41,736 nt of DNA. It comes from an uncultured Methanobrevibacter sp. Its GTDB lineage: Archaea; Methanobacteriota; Methanobacteria; Methanobacteriales; Methanobacteriaceae. Positions 19,419 to 29,400 of this stretch are shown here, piece after piece; position 1 is the first letter of the stretch, and every line of letters begins with the position of its first letter. Location: the NCBI GenBank assembly GCA_900320515.1, contig ONSJ01000025.1:1-41736 (forward strand), read 5' to 3'. Made by a program: the position numbers and the translations under genes. A model generated the notes under the pieces. It was not told the origin of the DNA. It made no database searches and saw only the letters and a list, made by a program, of their open reading frames with translations.

Positions 19419-21653
19419 ATGAATAAATCAAAAATTTTAATTTTTTTATTGGCAATATTGATGATTGTTTCAATCTCTGCAGTTTCTGCAGCAGATATTG
19501 CTGATTCTGATGATTTATCTCAAGCTCAAGATGACTCCGCTCCTTTGGAAGTGGATGAAGCTACTGATGTTCAGGCAAATGATGAATCAACTCAATCAGC
19601 TGAAACAGGCAATGATCTCGCCCCTCTTCAAGCTTCAATTGATGATAAGGGTGCAGATGAATTATCTGTAGATAAAGATGTGGAAAAATTAAGTAAAGGG
19701 AATTCCAGCGTAACCATTGATCCTATTGATGATGTAACTTATGGTGAACCTGTTGTTGTTAACTACCACATTGTAAACAGATCAAGCAATGTTACTGCAT
19801 CTATCTGTTATGATGATGGTGATAAACAGCCTACTGTTGAAGGCGCTGTATGTGACATTAAGGATAACAATGTAACTATTACCAATTTAACTGCAGGCAA
19901 ATATGTAATATTTATTTTCAACAATGAAGATGGCAATTTCACTGGCAATTCAACTGCTGCTTTCTTCAATGTAACTAAAGCTACTCCTCAGTTTGATGTA
20001 AACGCTTATGTAGATGAATTCGGTATAATTGAAGTAAATGTTACCACCAATAAGACTGCAACCGGAGAAATTGGCTTTAAAATCGATAATGGTCAAGTAA
20101 TGCCTTATCCAATTTTAAACGGAACCGTAAATTTCGCTGAATTAACCAAAAAATATGATAAAGGCACTCACAATGTTACCGTAATCTATAAAGGTGACGA
20201 TAACTATAAAAACGCTTCATACAACACTACTGTAGAAATTACCAAAGATGTTCCTGTTATTGATATTCAAAGTGCTGTTGTAGACCAATTCGGTGCTATT
20301 GTTGTTAAAGCAAACATCACCAAAGGCACAACCGAAAACGTTACTTTCTTATTCATCAATCATGACACTGATAAGAACTGGACTGTTCCAATTCCAATTG
20401 GCGTAAACGGAACCATCGAATACAGTGAACTCGAACCGTTCGCTAAAGGTCACTATAGTGTCCAAATCGGTTATGATGGTGATGCTAATTACTATGCAAT
20501 AGCTGAAAATGCTCAAACTGAGGTAAATGTTACAAAAACAGCTCCTGTTATGGAAATTATAAGTGCTTCTGTGAACCAATTCGGTGCTATTGTTGTTAAG
20601 GCAAATATTACCAAAGGTGCAACCGGAAACGTTACTTTCATATTCAGAAATATGGACACCGGTAAGAACATGACTGTTCCGATTGAAATTGGTGCAAACG
20701 GAACCATTGAATATGATGAACTCGAACCATTCGCTAAAGGTTACTATGATGTCGAAATAGGTTATGATGGTGATGCTAATTACTATGTAGCTCACAGTGT
20801 TAAAGCTGATGTGAATGTTACAAAAACAGCTCCTGCAATGAACTATACTGTAAAAGTCGTTGGTGGAGATGTAACCATTGCTGTCACATTGCCTTCTGAC
20901 ATTAACGGCAACCTCACAGTTACCTATCCTTCCGGATACGTTGAAAACGTTACAGTTAAAAATGGTACTGCAAGTATTCATAACGTATTCATGAACGAAA
21001 CAGGCGATTTGGCAATTACCGCCTCATTTGCAGGTAATGACAAATACTATGCTGATGAAGCCATTATAGGTTTCATTATTAAACAGGCAACCCTTGTTAA
21101 AGCATCAGCCGTTTCTGTTGTTTACCAGAACAATGCTAAAGTAACTGTCAAATTAACTAATCTTGTTACCAATAAGGCAATTGCCGGTGCTCCTGTTGAA
21201 ATTACCGTAAACGGTAAAACCTACAAAGGTACCACCAATAAGGACGGTAACGCAGTAATCACAATTCCTGCAAACATGCTTCCTAAAAAATACACTGCAA
21301 ATCTTGTATATAAAGGAAATGAGACTCTGGAAAGTGATGTAGATGAGTTCACATTTACAGTTAAAAAAGCAACTCCTAAAGTAACCGCCAAAAAGAAAAC
21401 CTTTAAAAAGTCCGTAAAAGTTAAAAAATACACCATAACTTTAAAAGACAACAAAGGAAAAGCAATCAAAAAGGCAAAAGTTACCATCAAAGTAGGTAAA
21501 AAGACCTTTAAAGCAACAACCAACGCTAAAGGTAAAGCTGTATTCAAGCTCAAAAAATTAACCAAAAAGGCTAAATACAACGCTAAAGTTACCTACAAAG
21601 GAAACAAATACTTCAACAAAGTAACCAAAAAGGTTAAAATTACAATCAAATAG
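19419..21653 (+). CDS. Adhesin-like protein with Ig-like repeats (744 aa)
   Basis: A secreted protein with a signal peptide very like that of the giant adhesin (LLAILMIVSISAVSA). Residues 30-90 are acidic and low-complexity. About 90-560 hold Ig-like units containing KGTHNVTVIYKGDDNY-type strands; two successive units share FGAIVVKANITKG and ELEPFAKG and are 97 residues apart. About 565-655 is another Ig-like unit, and 655-744 is a Lys-rich C-terminal domain (KKKTFKKS, DNKGKAIKKAK, TTNAKGKAVFKLKKLTKK). The same C-terminal domain recurs in the adhesin at 33.4 kb and probably anchors both in pseudomurein. This protein lacks the beta-helix part of its neighbour, so it may be a shorter stalk-like adhesin. 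Its promoter resembles that of the upstream adhesin, suggesting joint control. Confidence 0.88.
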   Translation: MNKSKILIFLLAILMIVSISAVSAADIADSDDLSQAQDDSAPLEVDEATDVQANDESTQSAETGNDLAPLQASIDDKGADELSVDKDVEKLSKGNSSVTIDPIDDVTYGEPVVVNYHIVNRSSNVTASICYDDGDKQPTVEGAVCDIKDNNVTITNLTAGKYVIFIFNNEDGNFTGNSTAAFFNVTKATPQFDVNAYVDEFGIIEVNVTTNKTATGEIGFKIDNGQVMPYPILNGTVNFAELTKKYDKGTHNVTVIYKGDDNYKNASYNTTVEITKDVPVIDIQSAVVDQFGAIVVKANITKGTTENVTFLFINHDTDKNWTVPIPIGVNGTIEYSELEPFAKGHYSVQIGYDGDANYYAIAENAQTEVNVTKTAPVMEIISASVNQFGAIVVKANITKGATGNVTFIFRNMDTGKNMTVPIEIGANGTIEYDELEPFAKGYYDVEIGYDGDANYYVAHSVKADVNVTKTAPAMNYTVKVVGGDVTIAVTLPSDINGNLTVTYPSGYVENVTVKNGTASIHNVFMNETGDLAITASFAGNDKYYADEAIIGFIIKQATLVKASAVSVVYQNNAKVTVKLTNLVTNKAIAGAPVEITVNGKTYKGTTNKDGNAVITIPANMLPKKYTANLVYKGNETLESDVDEFTFTVKKATPKVTAKKKTFKKSVKVKKYTITLKDNKGKAIKKAKVTIKVGKKTFKATTNAKGKAVFKLKKLTKKAKYNAKVTYKGNKYFNKVTKKVKITIK
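20286..20860 (+). repeat. Tandem 291-bp Ig-like repeat
   Basis: The segment starting CAATTCGGTGCTATTGTTGT recurs at 20286 and 20577, 291 bp (97 codons) apart, with high DNA similarity across the unit. Confidence 0.8.
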
Positions 21654-21690
21654 AGATTTTTAATCTCTATTACTTTTTTTTATTTTTTCA
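21649..21690 (+). terminator. Hairpin terminator overlapping the stop of the 744-aa adhesin-like gene
   Basis: AATAGAGATT (21649-21658) and AATCTCTATT (21662-21671) form a perfect 10-bp stem with a 3-nt loop, followed by a long T-rich run. The TAG stop lies in the left arm. Confidence 0.75.
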
Positions 21691-21954
21691 TATATCTGCA
21701 CCAAAACAAAACACTATATTATAACATATCAACCAATTAAAATTAAGATTCAACCAATAATTATCAACATTATTGACATTACCATTTGTTTAATAAATCA
21801 TTCTTTTCATTAAATCATAGTTATTTTCGGACCCGTTTTCGAATCCATGTGCGAAGTCACTCTCCATGAAATTCACATGCACTCCAGATTTCCAATTAAC
21901 TATTTTTATATAATATTAAAATCAAAAATTTAATCACTAATATATGGTGATTAA
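21691..21954 (+). other. Intergenic region before thrS with a relatively GC-rich patch
   Basis: Most of it is AT-rich. The patch at 21826-21892 is clearly richer in G and C and contains CATGTG (21846-21851) and CACATG (21874-21879) as inverted arms; it could be a small RNA or gene remnant. TATA-like TATATAATA at about 21907 and GGTGAT at 21946-21951 are the promoter and ribosome-binding site of thrS. Confidence 0.35.
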
Positions 21955-23778
21955 ATGAGAATACTTCTTATTCATTCTGATTATTTAAACTACAATGTGA
22001 AAAAAGAGACACCTGTAGCCGAAGATATTGAAGAAGCCAAAAGAGAAGGCTCCTTTGATGATTCTTTAGTAGTATTTACAGCTGTTGAAAAAGATGACGA
22101 AGATAATCCAGAAGGTATCGTTAAAAATCTTGTTAAAGAAGTCATAAAAACCAATGATCAGGTTAAGGCAGAAAACATAGTGTTATATCCATATGCTCAC
22201 CTGTCTTCATCATTAGGGTCTCCAAAAGTTGCCGTTCAAATTTTGAAAGATGCAGAAGAGGCTCTTTTGGCTGAAAACTTGACTGTAAAGAGAGTGCCTT
22301 TCGGATGGTACAAGGCGTTTGAAATATCCTGTAAGGGACATCCTTTAAGTGAGCTTTCAAGAACAATCACAGCCGAAGCTGAAGAGGAAAAGGTTGAAAG
22401 AAAACCTTCCAAATGGCAAATTCTTGAAGGAGACAAGATCACTCAAATCGATGACTTTGAATTCACAAACCGTGCCTTCAAGCAATTGGTTGACTATGAG
22501 CTCGGATGCGGAGCGTCTGACGAAGGGGAACCTCCACACGTCAAGCTTATGAGGGAAAAGGAAATCTGTGACTATGAGCCTGCATCCGATGTCGGTAACC
22601 TCAGATGGTACCCTAAAGGAAAACTCATAAGAGACCTTCTTGCAGATTACGTTTATGATTTGACTGTTGACCGTGGGGCAATGCCTGTTGAAACTCCAAT
22701 CTTTTATGATCTGGACAACCAGGCAATCTATGAGCACGCATACAAGTTCGGCGAAAGGCAATACAGAACCGACACCAAAAAGAAACTGATGCTCAGATTT
22801 GCGGCCTGTTTCGGTGCATTCAGACTGATGTCCGATTCATATCTCACATGGAAAAATTTCCCTGCAAAGATCTTTGAACTGACCAGATACAGTTTCCGTT
22901 ATGAGAAAAAAGGTGAAGTTGTCGGACTTAAAAGATTAAGGGCATTCACAATGCCTGATTGCCACTCATTCTGTACCGACGTTCAGGCATCCTTGGAAGA
23001 ATTCTCCCAACAGACCGACATGTGTATGCAGACCGGTGTGGACCTGAACCTGGACTTTGAAGTCATATTCAGGGCAACCCAGGACTTCTTTGATGAAAAC
23101 GAGCAGTGGATGTATGAGATTGCCGGCAAGTTCAAAAAACCGATTCTATTGGAAATCTTACCTGAAAGGCACCATTACTGGGTATGCAAAATCGACCTTG
23201 CAAACATCGACGCATTGGGACGTCCTATTGAAAACCCGACCGTCCAAATCGATGTTGAAAGTGGTAAAAGGTTTGACATCACCTATCTCGGTGAAGACGG
23301 CGAGCAGCACAACCCTACAATCCTGCACACATCCCCTACCGGAAGTATCGAAAGGGTATTATGCGCAATGCTTGAAAAGACTGCCCTTGAAATCAACGAA
23401 CGCGCACCAATGCTTCCAACCTGGTTAAGCCCTATTCAGGCAAGAATACTGACAGTCGGTGAAAACCACAAGGAATTTGCAGAAGAGCTCTATGCAAAAA
23501 TCAACTCCGCAAACATCCGTGTTGACATTGACGACAGGGATGAAAGCGTCGGCAAGAAAATAAGAAACGCAGCAAAAGAATGGATTCCATACATTTTCGT
23601 AGTTGGAGACAAGGAAGCTGAAACCGGCAGATTCCAGGTGACTGTACGTGAAACCGGTGAAAAAGTCGACATGACAGTTGACGAATTGATTGATGAGATT
23701 AATGCTAAATGTGAAGGAAAACCTTTCAGAAAATTGCCTTTGCCAAAGGATATATCAAAAAGGATTAACTTCCAATAG
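21955..23778 (+). CDS. thrS: Threonyl-tRNA synthetase, archaeal type
   Basis: A 607-aa cytoplasmic enzyme that charges tRNA-Thr with threonine. The N-terminal 140 residues ([22 protein letters not shown]) are the archaea-specific D-aminoacyl-tRNA-deacylase-like editing domain, which removes mischarged serine. The class II catalytic core follows, with motif 2 near residues 310-340 ([21 protein letters not shown]) and motif 3 near 465. The C-terminal anticodon-binding domain (residues about 485-600) contains [11 protein letters not shown] and [12 protein letters not shown]. Length is normal. GGTGAT precedes the ATG. The gene is 43 bp upstream of fae-hps and may be read with it, although a ribosome-binding site and AT-rich gap also allow a separate start. 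Confidence 0.96.
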   Translation: MRILLIHSDYLNYNVKKETPVAEDIEEAKREGSFDDSLVVFTAVEKDDEDNPEGIVKNLVKEVIKTNDQVKAENIVLYPYAHLSSSLGSPKVAVQILKDAEEALLAENLTVKRVPFGWYKAFEISCKGHPLSELSRTITAEAEEEKVERKPSKWQILEGDKITQIDDFEFTNRAFKQLVDYELGCGASDEGEPPHVKLMREKEICDYEPASDVGNLRWYPKGKLIRDLLADYVYDLTVDRGAMPVETPIFYDLDNQAIYEHAYKFGERQYRTDTKKKLMLRFAACFGAFRLMSDSYLTWKNFPAKIFELTRYSFRYEKKGEVVGLKRLRAFTMPDCHSFCTDVQASLEEFSQQTDMCMQTGVDLNLDFEVIFRATQDFFDENEQWMYEIAGKFKKPILLEILPERHHYWVCKIDLANIDALGRPIENPTVQIDVESGKRFDITYLGEDGEQHNPTILHTSPTGSIERVLCAMLEKTALEINERAPMLPTWLSPIQARILTVGENHKEFAEELYAKINSANIRVDIDDRDESVGKKIRNAAKEWIPYIFVVGDKEAETGRFQVTVRETGEKVDMTVDELIDEINAKCEGKPFRKLPLPKDISKRINFQ

Positions 23779-23821
23779 TTTATTAAAAATAAAAGTTATA
23801 TTATAATATGGAGGAAATTTA

Positions 23822-25044
23822 ATGGACCCAATGTATAAAATAGGAGAAGCTCTTATTGGAGACGGCCCTGAATTAGCACACATTGATTTATTAATCGGTG
23901 ATAAACAAGGACCAGTTGGTCAAGCTTTCGCTAATGGTTTATCAAATCTTTCTGTAGGCCACACTCCTTTAACCAGTGTAATTAGACCTAACTTAATGAC
24001 CAAACCGGCTACTTTAATCATTCCTAAAGTAACTGTCGGAGATTTAGACGATGCAAGTAAAATTTTCGGACCTGCACAAACCGCCGTTGCAAGGGCAGTT
24101 GCTGATGCAGTGGAAGACGGATACATTCCAAAAGACATTGTTGAAGACATCGTAATCAATGTCAGCGTATTCATCGACCCTTCCGCAAAGGATTTCAGAA
24201 AAATCTATCAGTACAACTACGGAGCAACCAAACTCGCAATCAGAAGAGCTATGGAAGGCTATCCTGACATCGAAAAAGTGCTTGCAGAAAAAGACCGTGG
24301 AACTCATCCAATCATGGGATTCAAAGTCAAAAAGCTTTGGTCACCACCATACCTGCAGGTTGCACTTGACCTTGACAATGAATCTGCAATGGAAAGAATC
24401 ATCGCTGATTTGCCTGACAACGACAGGATCCTTCTTGAAGCAGGTACTCCACTTGTCAAAAAGTTCGGTGTTGGAATCATTGGTAAAATCCGTGCTTTAC
24501 GCCCAGACGCATTCATCATTGCTGATTTGAAAACTTTAGACGTTGGTCGTGTGGAAGTTAAAATGGCAGCAGACGAAACCGCTGATGCAGTAGCTATTTC
24601 CGGTCTCGGTACCATTGAATCAATTGCAAAAGCAATTCATGAAACCCAAAAGCAAGGTATCTATTCCATCCTTGATATGATGAACGTCAAAGGATTTGAA
24701 GAAAAATTAGCACAGCTTCCTGATGATTTAAAACCGGATATAGTTTTATTACACAGAAATGTTGATATGGAATCATACAGAGCCGAACACGGTGAAGACG
24801 TAAGTGACATGACCGAATGGGGTAATATTAAGGATATCAAGAAAACACTCGGCAATAAAGGCCTTATGTTGAAGAAGCTATCCAGAAAGGCGCAAACATC
24901 ATTATTGCAGGCAGATACATTATCGGTTCAAGAGATGTAAGAAGAGCTGCACAAGACTTCTTAGAACACTTTGACCCAGATCCTGACAACATGAGACTTG
25001 CCATGGATGAAGACGAAAACATTGAAGTAAAAGACAAAGAGTAA
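23822..25044 (+). pseudogene. fae-hps: Bifunctional formaldehyde-activating enzyme / 3-hexulose-6-phosphate synthase (Fae-Hps), frameshifted by an internal deletion
   Basis: Residues 1-165 are Fae, which condenses formaldehyde with tetrahydromethanopterin; His20 in [10 protein letters not shown] matches the catalytic position. From about 168 the Hps domain follows ([30 protein letters not shown]), which in archaea makes ribulose 5-phosphate for pentose synthesis. The frame holds to Leu348 (24863-24865) and the downstream part then continues in another frame from 24865 ([18 protein letters not shown]) to the TAA at 25042-25044. Read literally, the original frame ends at 24938-24940 with an unrelated tail. 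The junction also lacks the conserved VAVAGG strand expected between the two parts, so about 31-34 bases are missing (a count of 1 modulo 3), not just one. The loss removes part of the Hps phosphate-binding site. Ribosome-binding site GGAGG is at 23810-23814. It is either a real lesion or an assembly error. Confidence 0.9.
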
Positions 25045-25079
25045 ATTAGATTAATTCTAATTTACAACTATTTTTTTTT
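25041..25079 (+). terminator. Hairpin terminator overlapping the fae-hps stop
   Basis: GTAAATTAGA (25041-25050) and TCTAATTTAC (25056-25065) form a perfect 10-bp stem with a 5-nt loop, followed by nine or more Ts. The TAA stop in the second frame (25042-25044) lies in the left arm, which supports that frame as the true end of the gene. Confidence 0.75.
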
Positions 25080-25095
25080 AAAAGGAGTTTTTTTA

Positions 25096-25377
25096 ATGGG
25101 ATTTTGTAATTCTTGCGGACAGCCTATTGTAAAAGAGGACTACGGTACCAACAAGGACGGCAGTTTGAATCCGGAATTTTGTAAGGACTGCTATCAGAAC
25201 GGTGAGTATACAGAACCGGACATAACTTTAGAAGAGATGATTGTTCGAAAAACCAAAGAGATGATGGAAAAAAATCCTAGACTTGCGGAAACTCAAGCGA
25301 CTGGAATAACCGCATTTTTCATTCCGAGCCTAAAAAGATGGAATCCTGAGTTTCAGGATGACTATGAATCTCTTTAG
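25096..25377 (+). CDS. Putative zinc-ribbon domain protein (93 aa)
   Basis: A small protein with four cysteines in two CxxC pairs (Cys4/Cys7 and Cys29/Cys32) separated by EDYGTNKDGSLN. This matches the putative zinc-ribbon family PF12674, whose members share a DYGTN-DGS motif and a following TMEEMI-like helix (here TLEEMI). Residues 45-93 look alpha-helical with a hydrophobic stretch (TGITAFFIPSL). AAAGGAG lies 8 bases before the ATG. The gene follows the fae-hps terminator, so it probably has its own promoter or depends on read-through. Its stop overlaps the stop of the convergent gene. The family function is not known. Confidence 0.8.
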   Translation: MGFCNSCGQPIVKEDYGTNKDGSLNPEFCKDCYQNGEYTEPDITLEEMIVRKTKEMMEKNPRLAETQATGITAFFIPSLKRWNPEFQDDYESL

Positions 25378-26231
25378 GATCTGTTTAACATAAATTCTTT
25401 AACTTTGCTTGCGATATAGTCATCACGGGTTTGATGAGTCTTGATGTTATACAATTCGTCCTGCAAATCATTGAATTTATCAACCAAATCGTTGTATTCA
25501 CCTAAAAGTGAATCATAATCTTTTTCTAAACTTTCATTTATTTCATAGATTTCAGCATAGCTGGTTTTTGTGTTGAGGTTTTCCTGTTTGAGATGGTCGT
25601 ATTTTGTTGAAACCTTATTGTAGCTTTCGCGGATTGAGGCATGTTCCTCTTTCAGGTTTGAACATTTGGTTTTTAGGTTTTTATTTTCTTCCTTGATGCT
25701 TGAATACTTTGTTTTGAGGTTTTCGTTTTCGGTTTTGATGTTGACGAACTTGGTTTTTAAGTTTTCGTTTTCAACAATCAGCTTGGAGTGCTTGTCCTTG
25801 ATGCTTTCGTTTTCATGCTTTAGGCTGTTGAGGTTGTCCTGATGCAAATCCTCATATTTGTTTTCCATTTCATTTAAAGCGGCGCTTTGCTGTTTGATGG
25901 TGGCCTTTAGCTCTTCAATTTCCTTTTCATATTCTAAAGTAGATGGGTTATTGTTATTGTTTCCTGCAAACTGTTTTTCCAATTCTTTCACTTCCTCAAC
26001 ATGTAAATAATTCGCTATTCTCAATACTTCAATTTCTTCCTCTCTACTTTTGAATTCCTCAATTTCTGAATTAGGGATAATAAGAACTTCTTCCTTGTTT
26101 TCGTAGATGTCTTCATTTTTTGGCACTGTAATTTGAATCTGTTCTGTAGTGTATTTTTTCCTCTGACCATTTTTCAATGTTCTATTATACTCTCTAGAAT
26201 ACTTCTTTACGATACCATTTCCTACTTTCAT
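25374..26231 (-). CDS. Coiled-coil protein of unknown function (285 aa)
   Basis: Residues 1-80 form a basic then mixed N-terminal region (YSREYNRTLKNGQRKKYTTEQIQITVP) that could be a small beta domain. Residues 80-265 are an almost unbroken coiled coil with heptad-like LKTK, IKEENKNLKTK and LKEEH units, including three near-copies of a 14-residue ENENLKTK unit. No signal peptide or membrane segment is evident, so it is likely cytoplasmic. AGGGGAT precedes the ATG. Its promoter faces that of the CobN-like operon across a 187-bp region, and the palindromic sites there could affect both. I do not recognise a family; long filament or scaffold proteins are possible. Confidence 0.75.
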   Translation of the reverse strand: MKVGNGIVKKYSREYNRTLKNGQRKKYTTEQIQITVPKNEDIYENKEEVLIIPNSEIEEFKSREEEIEVLRIANYLHVEEVKELEKQFAGNNNNNPSTLEYEKEIEELKATIKQQSAALNEMENKYEDLHQDNLNSLKHENESIKDKHSKLIVENENLKTKFVNIKTENENLKTKYSSIKEENKNLKTKCSNLKEEHASIRESYNKVSTKYDHLKQENLNTKTSYAEIYEINESLEKDYDSLLGEYNDLVDKFNDLQDELYNIKTHQTRDDYIASKVKEFMLNRS

Positions 26232-26302
26232 ATTATCCCCTAGTTTTTAATAATATAACTTTGATTTTTTGATTTAATAAATATTTGGTAGGTTGATTTC
26301 AA

Positions 26303-26363
26303 AAAAGTATTACTTTTTTGCTTAAAATTGAGCATTTAGTAATACTTTAATCAAAATATATAT
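26303..26363. promoter_or_regulatory. Two palindromic operator-like sites and TATA box before the CobN-like operon
   Basis: Site 1, AAAAGTATTACTTTT (26303-26317), is a perfect 7+1+7 palindrome. Site 2, TTTAGTAATACTTTA (26335-26349), keeps the AGTA-A-TACT core and ends 4 bp before a TATA box (AAATATATAT, about 26354-26363). A protein bound at site 2 would cover the TFB-recognition element, which fits a repressor. The same palindrome occurs three times before the gene at 33359. Confidence 0.6.
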
Positions 26364-26418
26364 TATTCACTTTACCATAAATAATATATGCTTAATAAAA
26401 AAATTTTGAGGGATTAGT

Positions 26419-29400
26419 GTGGATAGTCATAAAAGATTATTTTTAATAATTATTATATTGTCATTTTTCCTGTTTGCTCAAGTGAGCTTCGCCCAAAGCG
26501 ACAGTAACATGACTTTACAGGATGATTCCCATGATGAGTTATCGGTTGGTGAATCAAATGACTTGCATGAAAGTGATGCTAAAAATAAGACGGTATTTAT
26601 AATTTCGGACAATCCCGGAACCAACATTATAGATTCGGCCTGTGACGAGATATACAATCAGGACGGATTATCAGGATTCAATATGGTTGTTCGAAGCGGA
26701 GATCAGATAAAGAACATGGGTGAGGAGGAGCTTCACTCCCTGTTTGATAAATCCGATGCATTCATCGGGGAATGGATTAGTACGGATGTCGATTCCGTTC
26801 TCACAAAGCTTTTGGGAAAATATCCTGAATTGTCCCATAAGGAATTATTTTTGATTTTGGAGCCTCCTTCAGGTAATGTAAACTCCGGTTCAAGCTCAAT
26901 CAATCTTATTAGAAACAATACCATTAACTACAATAAGATATTCACTTCCTGTAGTGACAGTGACCTTATAGACTATTTTAAAAACACAAAAAGGGGATTG
27001 AACTTCAATGATGTAAACTCATACATAACCTCCACCGGAGCCAAATTCGACAATGTCTTCAATAAGATGGTTCTCTACAAGGACATCAACGACAAGGAAA
27101 ACCTCAAAAATCAGATTCTATTCACATTAAACATTTTGGGCTATGATTTCACATACAAGGCCCCAAATTTCACAGGCTCAAAAACTTATGGTATTTATCG
27201 TGACAGGTGGTATTCGCTGGATGAATACATTGCCACATTCTTTAACAAGTCAAAAACACGCACAGTCGGAATATTGGAAAGTACAATGTATATCGCATCA
27301 CAGCAGCTTCACCCTGTAAATGCAATTATCGAATCATTGGAATCAAAGGGATATAATGTGATTCCGGTTTATGCCGCAGGCGGATCTGCCGAACAGCTGA
27401 GGGCAATGGTTGAGGCATGGACCAGTGCGGGAGGAGACATTTCAGGATTTCTGGAGAACTCATCTAAATATGACACGTATGTTGATGCAATTGTGTCAAT
27501 GGTTGCCTACGGTGTCGGCGGTGAAAACTTCACAAAGGCGACAGCATTTTTTGAAGAGCTTGGAGTGCCGATTTTCAGAGCCATTCACTCAGATTTTGTT
27601 TCAAATGAAATGTGGGAGCTGGGTTCAACCGGCCTTACCACTGAGAAAAGTGACAAGTGGTGGCACATTACCATTGCTGAGACTCAGGGAATCATTGATG
27701 CGACTTTTATTGGAGGCCAGTCCAGTTATATCTCTAATGTAACCGGTGCAAGAATTGTTACATATATCCCATACGAAAGAAACGTTGACCTTTTCACTGA
27801 CAGGATTGATGCATGGGTCGATTTGAAATACACTGCAAACGCTGAGAAACTGATTTCAATAATCTATTATAACTATCCTCCGGGAAAGCAGAATATCGGT
27901 TCCAGTTACTTGGATACCATAGCAAGTATTTATAATATTCTTAAAACCTTGAAAAATGAAGGTTATAATGTTGGAGAGTTGCCGACAAGTGTAGCGGAAC
28001 TTGAAGATTTGATGCTTAAATGTGGTATTAACGTAGCTAACTGGGCACCGGGGGAACTTGAAAAATTGGCCAATCAATCAGGAGTTACATTGCTGCCTGT
28101 AAGTGAATATAACGAATGGTTCAACTCCCTTGATGAGATTGTAAAAATTCAGGTTCGTGAAGGTCCGGTAGCATACATCGGAGAGCTTTCAAGAAGGGCG
28201 GTGGAGCTTGACTATACCGTCACAATAGGAGATACGATTGACGACTGGTACAATCAGGTCGTGGCGCTCCTGCCGGAGGAAAATTCAGCTGCATCCAAAA
28301 GTGTTTTGGAAAATATTGTCAACGCTTTGAAGCAGTACACATCCACCAGGGATGAAAGCTATTATAATTTATTCCAAAGATACTTCAATGAATTCAAGGC
28401 CTTGAACGTTTCAGGCTTGAACGGATGGGGAGAAGCGCCGGGTAATGTAATGGTAATTAATAGAGATGGTATCGATTACTTTGTAATTCCGGGTCTGACC
28501 TATGGAAACATATTCATCGCTCCTGAACCTCAAAGGGGATGGGAATCAGACATCGAAAACCTTTATCACTGTACTGCAGTCGCTCCAACCCACCAGTACC
28601 TGGCGGCCTATTACTACATGCAGACAAAATACCATAATGCGATGATATTTACAGGAAGGCACGCCACCCACGAATGGCTGCCGGGAAAAGAGATTCTGCT
28701 TTCATCCACCGATTACGGATCCGTTGTGGTTGGAGACGTTCCGCAATTGTACTTCTATATTGCCGATGGTTTGGGTGAAGCTATTCAGGCTAAAAGGAGA
28801 GGCTTTGCGGTTATCATTTCACATCTGACATCTCCAATGTCATATACTCACCTGTATGGCAACTTGACACTTATGGCAAACAGTCTGACCAATCCGGACA
28901 AGTTGCGTCAATTGATCATTGACAATGACTACTCCACAAATCTCGGTCTCACAAAAGAGGAAGTGCAAAGCCTGCCAAATGATTTGCTCGTCCAGAAGGT
29001 AAATGATTTCCTGACTTCAATGCAGTCCACACTTTATCCATTGGGTCTTCATGCCCTAGGAGAGCCTTGGTCTGAAGCGGATATAGCAAGTACGGTTTCA
29101 GCAATGTTATCTCAAGATCATGTACTTGAAAACAATCAGGGTACACTTAACCTGTTCACTGAACTAGCAAACTGCTACTATTCAAAAGGATATGACCAAT
29201 TGTCAGCATTGGAAAGAGAGGTCATATTGAATAAGGCTTATGATATTGTGAAGGCACTGATTTATTGGGATGTGTATACCGTCAATGGAATTTTGATAGG
29301 TGAAAATGAGAAATTCAACAACCCTACATTCCTTGCATGTCTCAATCTGGGTAAGAAATACATCGATTTAATCAATTTTTCAGTTTCAAATGAATTGGCC

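Noticed and set aside
20349..20981. A 210-codon open frame on the minus strand inside the 744-aa adhesin gene
   Set aside because: It is a shadow of the repetitive adhesin frame: Ile/Cys/Ser/Asn-rich, no ribosome-binding site, and it spans the Ig-like repeats of a clear plus-strand gene.
21835..21850. A tRNA T-loop-like TTCGAAT before thrS
   Set aside because: The flanking five bases do not pair and no acceptor, D or anticodon arms can be drawn around it.
24840..24940. Programmed frameshifting in fae-hps
   Set aside because: A frameshift alone would not restore the conserved residues missing at the junction, and no slippery heptamer is evident; a deletion explains both observations.
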